NCBI GenBank assembly: GCA_030631125.1
Contig: DAOVLS010000173.1
Location: 1 to 5,702, forward strand
DNA from: Planctomycetales bacterium
Lineage (GTDB): Bacteria > Planctomycetota > Phycisphaerae > SM23-33
Reading direction: 5' to 3'
DNA length: 5,702 bases
A program made the position numbers and the translations under genes. The notes under the pieces are model-generated. The model saw only the letters and a program-made list of their open reading frames with translations, searched no databases and was not told where the DNA came from. Position 1 is the stretch's first letter. The number at the start of each line of letters is the position of its first letter. Of this stretch, positions 1 through 4,862 are shown piece by piece.

Positions 1-25
1 GGTTTTTGATCCAGGCGTACCTCAC
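1..25 (-). CDS. IS3-family transposase OrfB (DDE integrase subunit), 5' fragment
   Basis: In the -1 frame relative to orfA, a GTG at 25-23 opens a frame reading V-R-Y-A-W-I-K-N before the window ends. The Y-A-W-I signature near the start is the usual beginning of IS3-type OrfB proteins, which carry the DDE catalytic domain. AAGGAG lies six bases upstream of the GTG, so independent initiation is plausible as well as the frameshifted OrfAB product. Only eight codons are visible; the catalytic residues lie outside and the integrity of the gene cannot be judged. Confidence 0.6.
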
Positions 26-309
26 AGGGACTCCTTCGCGAAGTACGCCGCGGCTTTTTTTAAAATCTCATTCTCCATACGGAGGCGCAGAATCTCCTTG
101 CGTGCTGCCTTCAGTTCTTCTGCCGCCGGGACCGTCCGGCCTTCAGGCGGTATCTGTCCTGAAGCGCGAAACTTCTTGACCCATTGGCGTATCGACCAGC
201 TGTGCACGCCAAGCTGTTCTCCTGCCTGTCGATACGTGTAACCATGCTCGACGATCAGCCGAGCCGCCTGTAACTTGAAATCCTCTGCATACCGTTTGTG
301 CTCTGCCAT
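22..309 (-). CDS. IS3-family transposase OrfA (DNA-binding subunit)
   Basis: This 95-residue protein is the small HTH protein of an IS3-type element. It binds the element ends, and with OrfB it normally yields an OrfAB fusion transposase by -1 frameshifting. Residues ~4-16 (KRYAEDFKLQAAR) are the typical family opening. Residues ~24-47 hold the helix-turn-helix, including RQAGEQLGVHSWSIRQW. Residues ~64-91 form a leucine-zipper-like coiled coil ending in RMENEILKKA, where family members oligomerise. The ATG at 309 is chosen over an upstream in-frame ATG at 348 because CAGGAG lies 8-9 bases before it and the family motif starts right after it. The stop at 22-24 overlaps the orfB start. The length is normal for OrfA and the frame is intact, so the gene is not visibly decayed. 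Confidence 0.88.
   Translation of the reverse strand: MAEHKRYAEDFKLQAARLIVEHGYTYRQAGEQLGVHSWSIRQWVKKFRASGQIPPEGRTVPAAEELKAARKEILRLRMENEILKKAAAYFAKESL
55..61 (-). other. Slippery A7 tract, probable programmed -1 frameshift site
   Basis: Near the 3' end of orfA the minus strand reads TTA AAA AAA GCC, giving the heptamer A AAA AAA in the register needed for -1 slippage, followed by G. A shift here joins OrfA to the frame that contains the start of OrfB, with no stop codon between the slip and the YAWI motif. This is the standard way IS3-family elements make the OrfAB transposase. An SD-like AAGGAG at about 31-36 lies downstream of the slip, roughly 20 bases away, and could itself begin OrfB. 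Confidence 0.6.
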
Positions 310-334
310 AATGGACACTCCTGTCTGCGGCAGC

Positions 335-340
335 ATTATA
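335..340 (-). promoter_or_regulatory. Possible -10 box for IS orfA
   Basis: A perfect TATAAT on the minus strand lies 26 bases before the orfA start codon, inside the element. No convincing -35 hexamer sits 16-18 bases upstream, so only the -10 is supported. It is probably a weak indigenous IS promoter. Confidence 0.35.
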
Positions 341-429
341 CCCTTCATTCAAGTGTCCGTCTTTCGTAGAGCACCTCAATTTGTTGGGATTGAGATACCA
401 TGAGCGGGTTTCTAACCCACGAAATACAA

Positions 430-456
430 GCGCGGCGGGCCTTTGACCCGCCGCGC
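430..456 (-). terminator. Strong hairpin terminator of the PEP-CTERM gene
   Basis: A perfect 10-bp stem (GCGCGGCGGG with CCCGCCGCGC) and a 7-base loop begin 28 bases past the stop codon at 485-487. Reading in the gene's direction, the stem is followed by TTGTATTTCG, a loose T-rich tract. This fits an intrinsic terminator, or at least a 3'-end stabilising hairpin. On the plus strand no T-run follows, so it works best for the minus-strand gene. Confidence 0.65.
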
Positions 457-484
457 ACACATACAGAATTGTTCCCGCAAGCCT

Positions 485-1066
485 TTACCGATTGGCCCGC
501 TTTCGCAAAATCGACAGGGCCGCACCGGTTACGAGCAGCGTCACGCAACCCGGCTCGGGGATGACTTCGTATCCTATCTCCAGGGACACGCCGTCGTTAT
601 AAAAGTGGCAATCGGGGTCGAACCCAAGCCCAACGTCCGAATCGTTCAGGAGATATTCGGCGAACGTGGCGGCCTGGTCGTCGGTGAAGGTGTAAATCAG
701 GTCCTGCGGCGTGGTCGGCAGGTTGTAGTACGTAAGCACTTCGATTCCCTGGCCGGCGAAATTGTCGCCCCCGCCCTGACCGTCATAATAAACCGTTACG
801 CCGTCAGGGGCTGAATCCAGCAGGTGAACGTAAAGCACGTTGGGATTGCTGTCCCAGTTGCGAATTTTGTCGAACTTCAGGCGGACAGTGGTGATTTCCA
901 TCAAGGAAACGTTTTCGGCGACGTCCAGCCCCCACATGTAATAGCGGTAATGGTCGAGGTCGTACAGGTCGGCGGGGTCGGGCTGGTAGGTCAGCAACTC
1001 ACCCTGTGCAGGACAGGCAGCCAGAAACAGGACAAACACACTTGCGACAATAGCGGTACTCTTCAT
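485..1066 (-). CDS. Secreted PEP-CTERM sorting-domain protein
   Basis: This 193-residue exported protein has a hydrophobic N-terminal signal (residues ~1-22, a run of V/F/L/A after MKST) and a C-terminal PEP-CTERM signal. The latter consists of P-E-P at 170-172, a hydrophobic stretch at 174-187, and basic RKR at 188-190. Proteins of this class are exported by Sec, anchored by the C-terminal helix, then recognised and processed by an exosortase, often ending in the envelope or extracellular matrix. The middle (~25-168) looks like a beta-sandwich with no catalytic motif. It has a WGLDV motif near 45-49 and an acidic GFDPDCHFYNDG motif at 148-159 that recurs in PEP-CTERM proteins I know, possibly a metal site (inference). 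The start is the ATG at 1066, preceded by AGGAGG with 7-base spacing; an earlier in-frame start would add 85 residues ahead of the signal peptide. LAAC at 15-18 also resembles a lipobox, so lipoprotein processing is an alternative. No exosortase gene is in the window and the ligand is unknown. Confidence 0.85.
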   Translation of the reverse strand: MKSTAIVASVFVLFLAACPAQGELLTYQPDPADLYDLDHYRYYMWGLDVAENVSLMEITTVRLKFDKIRNWDSNPNVLYVHLLDSAPDGVTVYYDGQGGGDNFAGQGIEVLTYYNLPTTPQDLIYTFTDDQAATFAEYLLNDSDVGLGFDPDCHFYNDGVSLEIGYEVIPEPGCVTLLVTGAALSILRKRANR

Positions 1067-1105
1067 CTTTCCACCTCCTGAGGCGAAATGTTCGTGGCCG
1101 GTGGC

Positions 1106-1122
1106 ACAGGTTTTTAACCTGT
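1106..1122 (-). repeat. Small palindrome just upstream of the PEP-CTERM gene
   Basis: A perfect 7-bp stem (ACAGGTT with AACCTGT) and a TTT loop lie 40 bases before the start codon. It shares two bases (1121-1122) with the closing stem of the larger structure next to it, so the two pairings partly compete. It resembles a smaller palindrome at 406-418 (GGGTT, TCT, AACCC) beyond the other end of the same gene. Confidence 0.5.
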
Positions 1123-1235
1123 ATCTTTGCCGCAGGCCCGATCGGCCCGCCGGCACGGAAGGGGTGTTCCCTCCTCCGTACCGACAGTTATTCTGCCGAA
1201 CAGTCCGGCCCCTCGCCGGACCACAGGAAAGATAC
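1121..1235 (-). ncRNA. Candidate structured 5' leader RNA (multi-branched), no known family
   Basis: In the minus-strand RNA an 8-bp closing stem (GUAUCUUU at 1235-1228 with AAAGAUAC at 1128-1121) encloses four consecutive hairpins. Hairpin A (1221-1203) has 7 bp. Hairpin B (1198-1182) has 6 bp with one G-U and an AAUAA loop. Hairpin C (1179-1155) has 10 bp with one G-U, a bulged A and an AACA loop. Hairpin D (1154-1129) is imperfect, with GCCG/CGGC at its base. Linkers are 6, 4, 2, 0 and 0 bases, so almost every base is used. The G-U pairs in B and C would be C-A mismatches in plus-strand RNA, which favours the minus strand and therefore the leader of the PEP-CTERM gene. I do not recognise a riboswitch or other Rfam class. 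Pairings were found by eye, without folding energies, and the DNA is GC-rich, so chance structure remains possible. Confidence 0.4.
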
Positions 1236-1365
1236 GATTCAACCGCACCCCCGGCCAATGAAGGGAGAAACTTATTTTTATCCCGACAGGCGGTGTAATA
1301 ACTATCAGCGGACAGTCGCACGCGCTACGGGTAATAACGCAACCGGCTCCCAAAGTGACTAAGTG

Positions 1366-1394
1366 TTGATTTCGAGGGTCGTCCCGGATAACAT
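1366..1394 (+). promoter_or_regulatory. Possible sigma70-type promoter for hicB
   Basis: TTGATT, a 17-base spacer, and TAACAT are aligned upstream of hicB. Each hexamer matches the consensus at 4 of 6 positions. A start of transcription near 1401 would leave a leader of about 60 bases. The match is modest and it is the best one seen in this gap. Confidence 0.33.
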
Positions 1395-1434
1395 GGTTTT
1401 TATGGTTTTTCGATGAATAAATGGGTATCGTTGA

Positions 1435-1452
1435 GAAAGGCGAGTACCTTTC
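1435..1452 (+). promoter_or_regulatory. Palindrome next to the hicB ribosome-binding site
   Basis: A 6-bp inverted repeat (GAAAGG, six-base loop, CCTTTC) ends one base before the GGAG ribosome-binding site at 1453-1456. It could be an operator or a translational control hairpin. Toxin-antitoxin operons are usually autoregulated, but this short HicB lacks a DNA-binding domain, so an operator role is uncertain. Confidence 0.28.
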
Positions 1453-1463
1453 GGAGACATTTT

Positions 1464-1664
1464 ATGAACATTCGTGTGATCCTCGAAAAAGATGAAGACG
1501 GTTATTTTGTTGTCGAGGTTCCGGCGATGCCGGGGTGTCTGTCGCAGGGGCGGACCAGGCAGGAAGCCATTGAAAACATTAAGGATGCAATCGCGGGTTG
1601 GCTGGAGGTCATGGAGACCAAAGCCGCCGCACCACACGGCGAACCTGTCGAGGTGTCGGTCTGA
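1464..1664 (+). CDS. hicB: HicB-like antitoxin (UPF0150 domain only)
   Basis: This 66-residue protein has the compact HicB fold signature: an N-terminal strand (IRVILEKDEDGYFVVEVPAM), the conserved PGC-SQG turn at 23-29, then an amphipathic helix, TRQEAIENIKDAIAGWLEVM, at 31-50. Family members neutralise the HicA mRNA-cleaving toxin. It is the short form, lacking the C-terminal HTH or ribbon-helix-helix domain that lets longer HicBs repress their operon. The ATG at 1464 is preferred over an in-frame ATG at 1413 because GGAG lies seven bases before it and homology begins at MNIRVI. In this short-HicB class hicA often follows hicB directly. Here only the tail of a HicA follows, starting on a TGATG overlap with the hicB stop, so the antitoxin appears to be an orphan. 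Confidence 0.85.
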   Translation: MNIRVILEKDEDGYFVVEVPAMPGCLSQGRTRQEAIENIKDAIAGWLEVMETKAAAPHGEPVEVSV

Positions 1665-1720
1665 TGCACAAACTCATCAAGCAGGCGGGACTCACCATCG
1701 AGCAATTCGACGCGTTGTGA
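1664..1720 (+). pseudogene. hicA: HicA toxin remnant, C-terminal 18 codons only
   Basis: The frame starting at the ATG that overlaps the hicB stop encodes M-H-K-L-I-K-Q-A-G-L-T-I-E-Q-F-D-A-L before TGA. This matches the last helix of HicA/YcfA-like toxins, whose C-termini typically read like L-x-x-I-L-K-Q-A-G-L-T-x-E-E-F-L-x-L. The rest of the domain, including the G-S-H catalytic histidine motif, is absent. The simplest reading is an internal deletion that removed about 60 N-terminal codons and left the tail next to hicB, ending toxin activity. Translation of the 18-residue peptide is possible but unproven. The resemblance covers a short segment, so confidence is moderate. Confidence 0.55.
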
Positions 1721-1775
1721 AATTCCTTCGGTTTCGTAGCGTCCAGCGCCGAGTTCTGATAAAGTTTCATTGACC

Positions 1776-2384
1776 ATGAAAGTTGAACTACACTTACATA
1801 CCAGTCGTTACAGCGCCTGCTCGAAGGCTACTCCGGCGGAGTTGATGGAGCGGATGATCCAGTCCGGTTACGAGGCCGTGTTTATCACCGAACACGATAT
1901 GGTCTGGAGCGATAGGGAAATCGAGCAATTGCAGCAGGGCTTTCCCGACATCCGCATCTTTGGCGGCGTGGAATTGAGCACCGGTTTGCAGAAAATGCAG
2001 CACCTGCTCGTGCTTGGTACGACCGATCCGGAGTACACCCGACTGGCCGATGTAGCGGAGATTCTGGAAAAGGCCCGCGACGAGAGGCATCTGACGGTCC
2101 TGGCGCATCCGTTTCGTTGGGAAGGCGGAGCGGAGATGCTGGATGACGGGCTGATGCCGGACGCCATTGAGCACCTCACAGGCAATCACGATGCGGTCGG
2201 CGCAGGTCTGGCCGAAACCGCGGCTGAAGAGAACGACCTGCCGATGGTCAACGCCGGCGACGTGCACGGGCTGGGCTTCATTAACCGCTTCTGGATCGAG
2301 ACGGACAGGCCGGTGCTGAAAGCGTCCGACATCCGCACCGCCGTGCTCAACCGGGCATACGTCAACCGCACGGGCGGAAAATAA
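1776..2384 (+). CDS. PHP-domain metal-dependent hydrolase
   Basis: This 202-residue soluble protein has the polymerase-and-histidinol-phosphatase (PHP) fold, a metal-binding TIM-like barrel that usually hydrolyses phosphoesters. The metal-ligand motifs occur in order: H-L-H at 6-8, T-E-H-D at 38-41, the E of GGVELS at 66, H-P-F at 111-113, and the D-V-H triad member at 162-164. The length corresponds to a stand-alone short PHP protein, not a polymerase subunit, and there is no extra domain. The ATG at 1776 is chosen because homology starts immediately at MKVELHLHTS; a TTG two codons upstream is possible, and no strong ribosome-binding site is visible. Substrate cannot be told from sequence; relatives include nucleotide or phosphoester hydrolases such as YciV/TrpH. 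It lies 55 bases past the hicA remnant and converges on infA. Confidence 0.85.
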   Translation: MKVELHLHTSRYSACSKATPAELMERMIQSGYEAVFITEHDMVWSDREIEQLQQGFPDIRIFGGVELSTGLQKMQHLLVLGTTDPEYTRLADVAEILEKARDERHLTVLAHPFRWEGGAEMLDDGLMPDAIEHLTGNHDAVGAGLAETAAEENDLPMVNAGDVHGLGFINRFWIETDRPVLKASDIRTAVLNRAYVNRTGGK

Positions 2385-2388
2385 TTTC

Positions 2389-2515
2389 CAATTTCCGATT
2401 TTCAATTTCCAATTGAACAGAAGAAAAAGATGGACAAGTAGTCGCAAACATCACGGCTGTGGCGCTGAAGCCTCTTTTTTCTTCTTCTAAATTGAAAATT
2501 GGAAATCGGAAATTG
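2389..2515. repeat. Large imperfect inverted repeat between convergent genes
   Basis: The outer arms, 2389-2415 and 2489-2515, are 27 bases each and match as reverse complements at about 24 positions. The inner arms, 2419-2430 (AGAAGAAAAAGA) and 2473-2485 (TCTTTTTTCTTCT), pair with a single extra base. Together the arms span ~42 bases a side around a 42-base centre (2431-2472). The outer arms are built of repeated AATTTCC-like heptads, quite unlike the GC-rich genes on either side. Its position 4 bases past the PHP gene stop and 6 bases past the infA stop suggests a bidirectional 3'-end hairpin. It may also be a small non-coding mobile or repetitive element of the MITE/REP kind. Confidence 0.72.
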
Positions 2516-2521
2516 AAATGT

Positions 2522-2749
2522 TTATTTCTGCCGATACACGATCCTGGCCTTTGTCAGGTCGTATGGGCTGATCTGGATGAGGACGTGGTCGCCGGGCAGG
2601 ATGCGGATGTAGTGCCGGCGCATTCGCCCGGAGATGTGCCCGATGAGTTGATGCTTCTTCTCGCCTATCTCGACTTCCAGGCGGAACATCGCGTTAGGCA
2701 ATGCCTCAAGGACGAGCGCTTCGGTTTCTATGTGTTCTGTCTTTCCCAT
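2522..2749 (-). CDS. infA: Translation initiation factor IF-1
   Basis: This 75-residue cytoplasmic S1/OB-fold protein binds the 30S A site and helps IF-2 and IF-3 select the initiator tRNA. Family hallmarks are clear: [10 protein letters not shown] at 14-23, [13 protein letters not shown] at 38-50, LPGD at 51-54 and [10 protein letters not shown] at 61-70. It is slightly longer than the usual ~72 residues. The extra residues lie in the loop around 28-36 (EIGEKKHQL), where the standard protein has a shorter hairpin. The ATG at 2749 gives the expected start; no strong ribosome-binding site precedes it. It is transcribed alone, away from a ribosomal protein operon, from the promoter at 2776-2804. 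Its 3' end abuts the large inverted repeat. Confidence 0.95.
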   Translation of the reverse strand: MGKTEHIETEALVLEALPNAMFRLEVEIGEKKHQLIGHISGRMRRHYIRILPGDHVLIQISPYDLTKARIVYRQK

Positions 2750-2775
2750 GTCTTATTTTTCGCAACGGCCGGTGG

Positions 2776-2804
2776 ACTATAACCTCACGCAGCGCCAACG
2801 TCAA
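2776..2804 (-). promoter_or_regulatory. Sigma70-type promoter of infA
   Basis: On the minus strand TTGACG (5 of 6), a 17-base spacer and TATAGT (5 of 6) lie just upstream of infA. Transcription would start near 2769, leaving a leader of about 20 bases. This is the best promoter match in the window. Confidence 0.65.
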
Positions 2805-2880
2805 CTACCGAAACAGTTTATATCCTGCTATCATTGTGTTCGGCAGAATCGCAAGTTGGACTTCAGTATTATCCCGGCAG

Positions 2881-2909
2881 TTGACACGGATTGAATCATA
2901 TCGCATCAT
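2881..2909 (+). promoter_or_regulatory. Sigma70-type promoter of the gat operon
   Basis: A perfect TTGACA, a 17-base spacer and CATCAT (4 of 6) precede gatC. Transcription would start near 2917, about 50 bases before the gatC start. It diverges from the infA promoter 77 bases away, so the two translation units share a control region. Confidence 0.5.
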
Positions 2910-2969
2910 CAAGCGCAGCGGAGCGAGTTGATCTCCGGGAGACACTTGCAGGTTATGGTTGAAAAGAAA

Positions 2970-3260
2970 ATGGACAAGGAATTAATTCGCCATATCGCCT
3001 TGTTGGCCCGAATCGAAATGACCGACGAGCAGGCCGACACTCTGGGCCGGCAGTTCGCCGAAATCGTCGCTTACGTGGACAAGTTGAGCGAACTGGACAC
3101 CGACGGCGTCGAACCGATGGCCCACGCGCTGGACGTCCGCAACGTCCTGGCCGAGGACGCGCCCGGCGAATCCCTTTCGGCTGAGCAGGCCCTGGCAAAC
3201 GCCCCCGCCCGCGACGGCGATTTCTTCAAAGTCCCCAAAGTCATCGGAGATTCGCAATGA
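2970..3260 (+). CDS. gatC: Asp-tRNA(Asn)/Glu-tRNA(Gln) amidotransferase subunit C
   Basis: GatC is the small, non-catalytic subunit that wraps between GatA and GatB and stabilises the complex. The 96-residue product has the family's order of motifs: RHIALLARIEM at 7-17, FAEIVAYVDKL at 29-39, then VEPMAHALDVRNVLAED at 47-63, and the C-terminal ALANAPARDGDFFKVPKVI at 74-92. Length is typical. The ATG at 2970 is chosen by fit to the family; an ATG at 2955 and TTGs further upstream are in frame, and GGGAG at 2937-2941 might serve one of them, so the N-terminus may be 5 or more residues longer. The TGA stop overlaps the gatA start (ATGA), indicating translational coupling. Confidence 0.95.
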   Translation: MDKELIRHIALLARIEMTDEQADTLGRQFAEIVAYVDKLSELDTDGVEPMAHALDVRNVLAEDAPGESLSAEQALANAPARDGDFFKVPKVIGDSQ

Positions 3261-4795
3261 GCGGCGTTATCGACCTTTCCGCCGTGGAACTTCGCGACGC
3301 TGTCGCCGCAGGTGAGGTCTCCGCCGCCGAGGCGACAAACGCCTATCTTGACGCCATCGAGGCGATGGATAAAAAAGTCTGCGCTTACAACGAGGTGTTC
3401 GCCGAGCGGGCGATGGAACGGGCTGGGGAAATCGACAAAAAACGCTCCGCCGGAGAGGCGCTGCCGGTGCTGGCCGGCGTTCCCGTTGCTCTCAAGGACA
3501 ACATCTGCACCTCCTTCGGCCTGACGAGTTGCTCATCGAAAATCCTCGAAAATTTCCACGCCCCTTACGACGCCACCGTTGCGGGCAAGTTGGAATCGGC
3601 AGGGGCTGTTATCCTCGGCAAGACCAATATGGACGAGTTCGCGATGGGTTCATCGACGGAGAACTCGGCCCGTCAAACCACCCGTAATCCGTGGGACACC
3701 TCGCGCGTTCCCGGCGGCTCGTCGGGCGGATCGGCGGCGGCGACGGCGGCGAAAATGTGCGCAGCCGCTGTCGGTTCGGATACTGGCGGGTCGATTCGCC
3801 AGCCGGCGGCGTTCTGCGGCTGCGTCGGACTGAAACCGACCTATGGCCGGGTGAGCCGATACGGACTCGTCGCCTTCGGCTCAAGCCTCGACCAGATCGG
3901 ACCGCTGACCCGCGACGTAGCCGATGCCGCCATAATGCTCGGCGTCCTGGCCGGACACGACTCGCACGACTCCACCAGCGTCGATACGCCCGTGCCGGAC
4001 TACCTCGCCTCGCTGGATAAACCCATCGAAAATCTTCGCGTCGGGTTGGTAAAAGAGTTCCATTCCGAATCGCTGGACGCCGAAATTCGCGCCGCTGTGG
4101 ACGGGGCTGTGGAAATCTTCCGCAACGCCGGAGCCGAGATTATCGAAGTCTCGCTACCCCACAGCCGCGTTGACATCGACGAAGCGGGGCAACTTTCATC
4201 CTACGCCGTAGCCTGTTATTACCTCGTCGCCACAGCGGAAGCCTCCAGCAACCTCGCCCGATACGACGGCGTCCACTACGGCCATCGCACCGCCGGGAAG
4301 GTCGCCGACATCATCGAACTCTACAGCCGGAGCCGGGCAGAAGGCTTCGGCGACGAGGTCAAACGACGAATAATGCTCGGCACCTACGCCTTATCGAGCG
4401 GTTATTACGACGCCTATTACCTCAAGGCCCTTAAAGTCCGCCGCCTCATCAAGAACGATTTCGACAAGGCGTTCGAGAATTGCGACGTGTTGCTGGCTCC
4501 GACTGCTCCGGAGACAGCCTTCAAAATCGGCGAAAAGACAGCCGACCCGTTGACGATGTATATGTCGGACATTTACACCATAAGCGCGAACCTCGCCGGC
4601 ATTCCGGGCATCTCCATCCCCGCCGGCCTGAGCGACACCGGCCTGCCGTTGGCGATACAACTACTCGGAAACGTTTTTGCCGAAGAAACGCTCCTGCGGG
4701 CAGCAAGAATGTACGAAAAGGAAAGCGGGGAAATAGGCCCGAAGGGCCGAGGGATAGTAGCCGGGGGCGAAAGCCCACGGAAAAATGCCCGATAG
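3257..4795 (+). CDS. gatA: Asp-tRNA(Asn)/Glu-tRNA(Gln) amidotransferase subunit A
   Basis: GatA is the glutaminase of GatCAB. It releases ammonia from glutamine, which GatB uses to amidate misacylated Glu-tRNA(Gln) or Asp-tRNA(Asn). The 512-residue product carries a complete amidase-signature domain. The catalytic triad is Lys80 in VALKDN, cis-Ser155 in GGSSGGS, and the nucleophile Ser179 in [11 protein letters not shown], each one position from the Staphylococcus numbering I recall. The body is full length and uninterrupted. The gene overlaps gatC by four bases. Family members usually run to about 485-490 residues. Here the normal end near RAARMYEKE (~482-490) is followed by a Gly/Arg-rich tail, [20 protein letters not shown], encoded by palindromic repeat-like DNA (see 4736-4814). 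The tail looks acquired and is unlikely to be catalytic. Confidence 0.96.
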   Translation: MSGVIDLSAVELRDAVAAGEVSAAEATNAYLDAIEAMDKKVCAYNEVFAERAMERAGEIDKKRSAGEALPVLAGVPVALKDNICTSFGLTSCSSKILENFHAPYDATVAGKLESAGAVILGKTNMDEFAMGSSTENSARQTTRNPWDTSRVPGGSSGGSAAATAAKMCAAAVGSDTGGSIRQPAAFCGCVGLKPTYGRVSRYGLVAFGSSLDQIGPLTRDVADAAIMLGVLAGHDSHDSTSVDTPVPDYLASLDKPIENLRVGLVKEFHSESLDAEIRAAVDGAVEIFRNAGAEIIEVSLPHSRVDIDEAGQLSSYAVACYYLVATAEASSNLARYDGVHYGHRTAGKVADIIELYSRSRAEGFGDEVKRRIMLGTYALSSGYYDAYYLKALKVRRLIKNDFDKAFENCDVLLAPTAPETAFKIGEKTADPLTMYMSDIYTISANLAGIPGISIPAGLSDTGLPLAIQLLGNVFAEETLLRAARMYEKESGEIGPKGRGIVAGGESPRKNAR

Positions 4796-4814
4796 TGATG
4801 AGTCCCGAAGGGAC
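4736..4814 (+). repeat. Cluster of three small palindromes (REP-like) running from the gatA 3' end into the spacer
   Basis: Three hairpins follow one another: 4736-4748 (GGCCC, GAA, GGGCC), 4761-4780 (8-bp stem with one mismatch and a GAAA tetraloop) and 4802-4814 (GTCCC, GAA, GGGAC). Two share the core CCCGAAGGG. The first two are inside gatA, whose stop at 4793-4795 falls between the second and third. Regular palindromes with identical loops suggest an extragenic repeat family. The cluster could also act as a processing or attenuation site between gatA and the SDR gene, but no T-run follows, so it is not a typical terminator. Confidence 0.62.
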
Positions 4815-4862
4815 GTCGGAGAAAGACGCTGCTGGTGTGGTTGGATAAGAAAAAATAAAACA

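Larger units (their letters stand above)
1..378 (-). mobile_element. IS3-family insertion sequence, one end (rest lies left of the window)
   Basis: The element reads on the minus strand: terminus, orfA, then orfB running off the left edge. Identity rests on the orfA protein (HTH plus leucine zipper), the orfB start overlapping the orfA stop, and an A7 slippery run between them. The outer boundary is placed at 378 because the minus strand there begins TGAGGTGCTC and has GGACAC at positions 21-26 of the end. As I remember it, IS3's own inverted repeat has the same layout, TGA at the tip and GGACAC ending at position 26. The other end is outside the window, so the inverted repeat and the target duplication (it would be 379-381, att, if 3 bp) cannot be confirmed. 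The element lies about 50 bp beyond the terminator of the PEP-CTERM gene and interrupts no gene visible here. Confidence 0.72.

Noticed and set aside
443..814. Open frame of 123 codons on the plus strand
   Set aside because: It lies opposite the PEP-CTERM gene, starts inside that gene's terminator, shows no recognisable motif, and the minus-strand gene has a signal peptide, PEP motif and a strong ribosome-binding site.
1223..1260. Cobalamin, c-di-GMP or tRNA T-loop resemblance in the PEP-CTERM leader
   Set aside because: I compared the segment by memory with the cobalamin core and B12 box, the GEMM core and the tRNA T-arm; none of the conserved strings is present in order.
1067..1321. N-terminal extension of the PEP-CTERM protein by 85 codons
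   Set aside because: The extension would bury the signal peptide internally, is Arg/Gly/Cys-rich without family resemblance, and runs through the hairpin-rich leader. AGGAGG sits correctly before the ATG at 1066.
1794..2447. Open frame of 217 codons on the minus strand opposite the PHP gene
   Set aside because: It is a shadow: the plus strand has all PHP metal ligands in order, whereas the minus frame shows no family motif and begins inside the inverted repeat.
4796..4826. Hammerhead-ribozyme-like string TGATGAGTCCCGAAGGGAC followed by a GAAA-containing stretch
   Set aside because: It resembles the CUGAUGA-stem II-GAAA core, but the first core C is G, and an extra GTCGGA separates stem II from GAAA. 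The hairpin is better explained as one of the three related palindromes here.
4480..4848. Plus-strand frame overlapping the gatA 3' end and the spacer
   Set aside because: It is out of frame with gatA, Arg-rich and motif-free, and its end only reads through the palindrome cluster.
4785..4862. Earlier start for the SDR gene overlapping gatA
   Set aside because: The added residues derive from palindromic DNA and a Trp/Cys/Arg-rich stretch with no counterpart in SDR proteins, which begin a few residues before the Rossmann strand.
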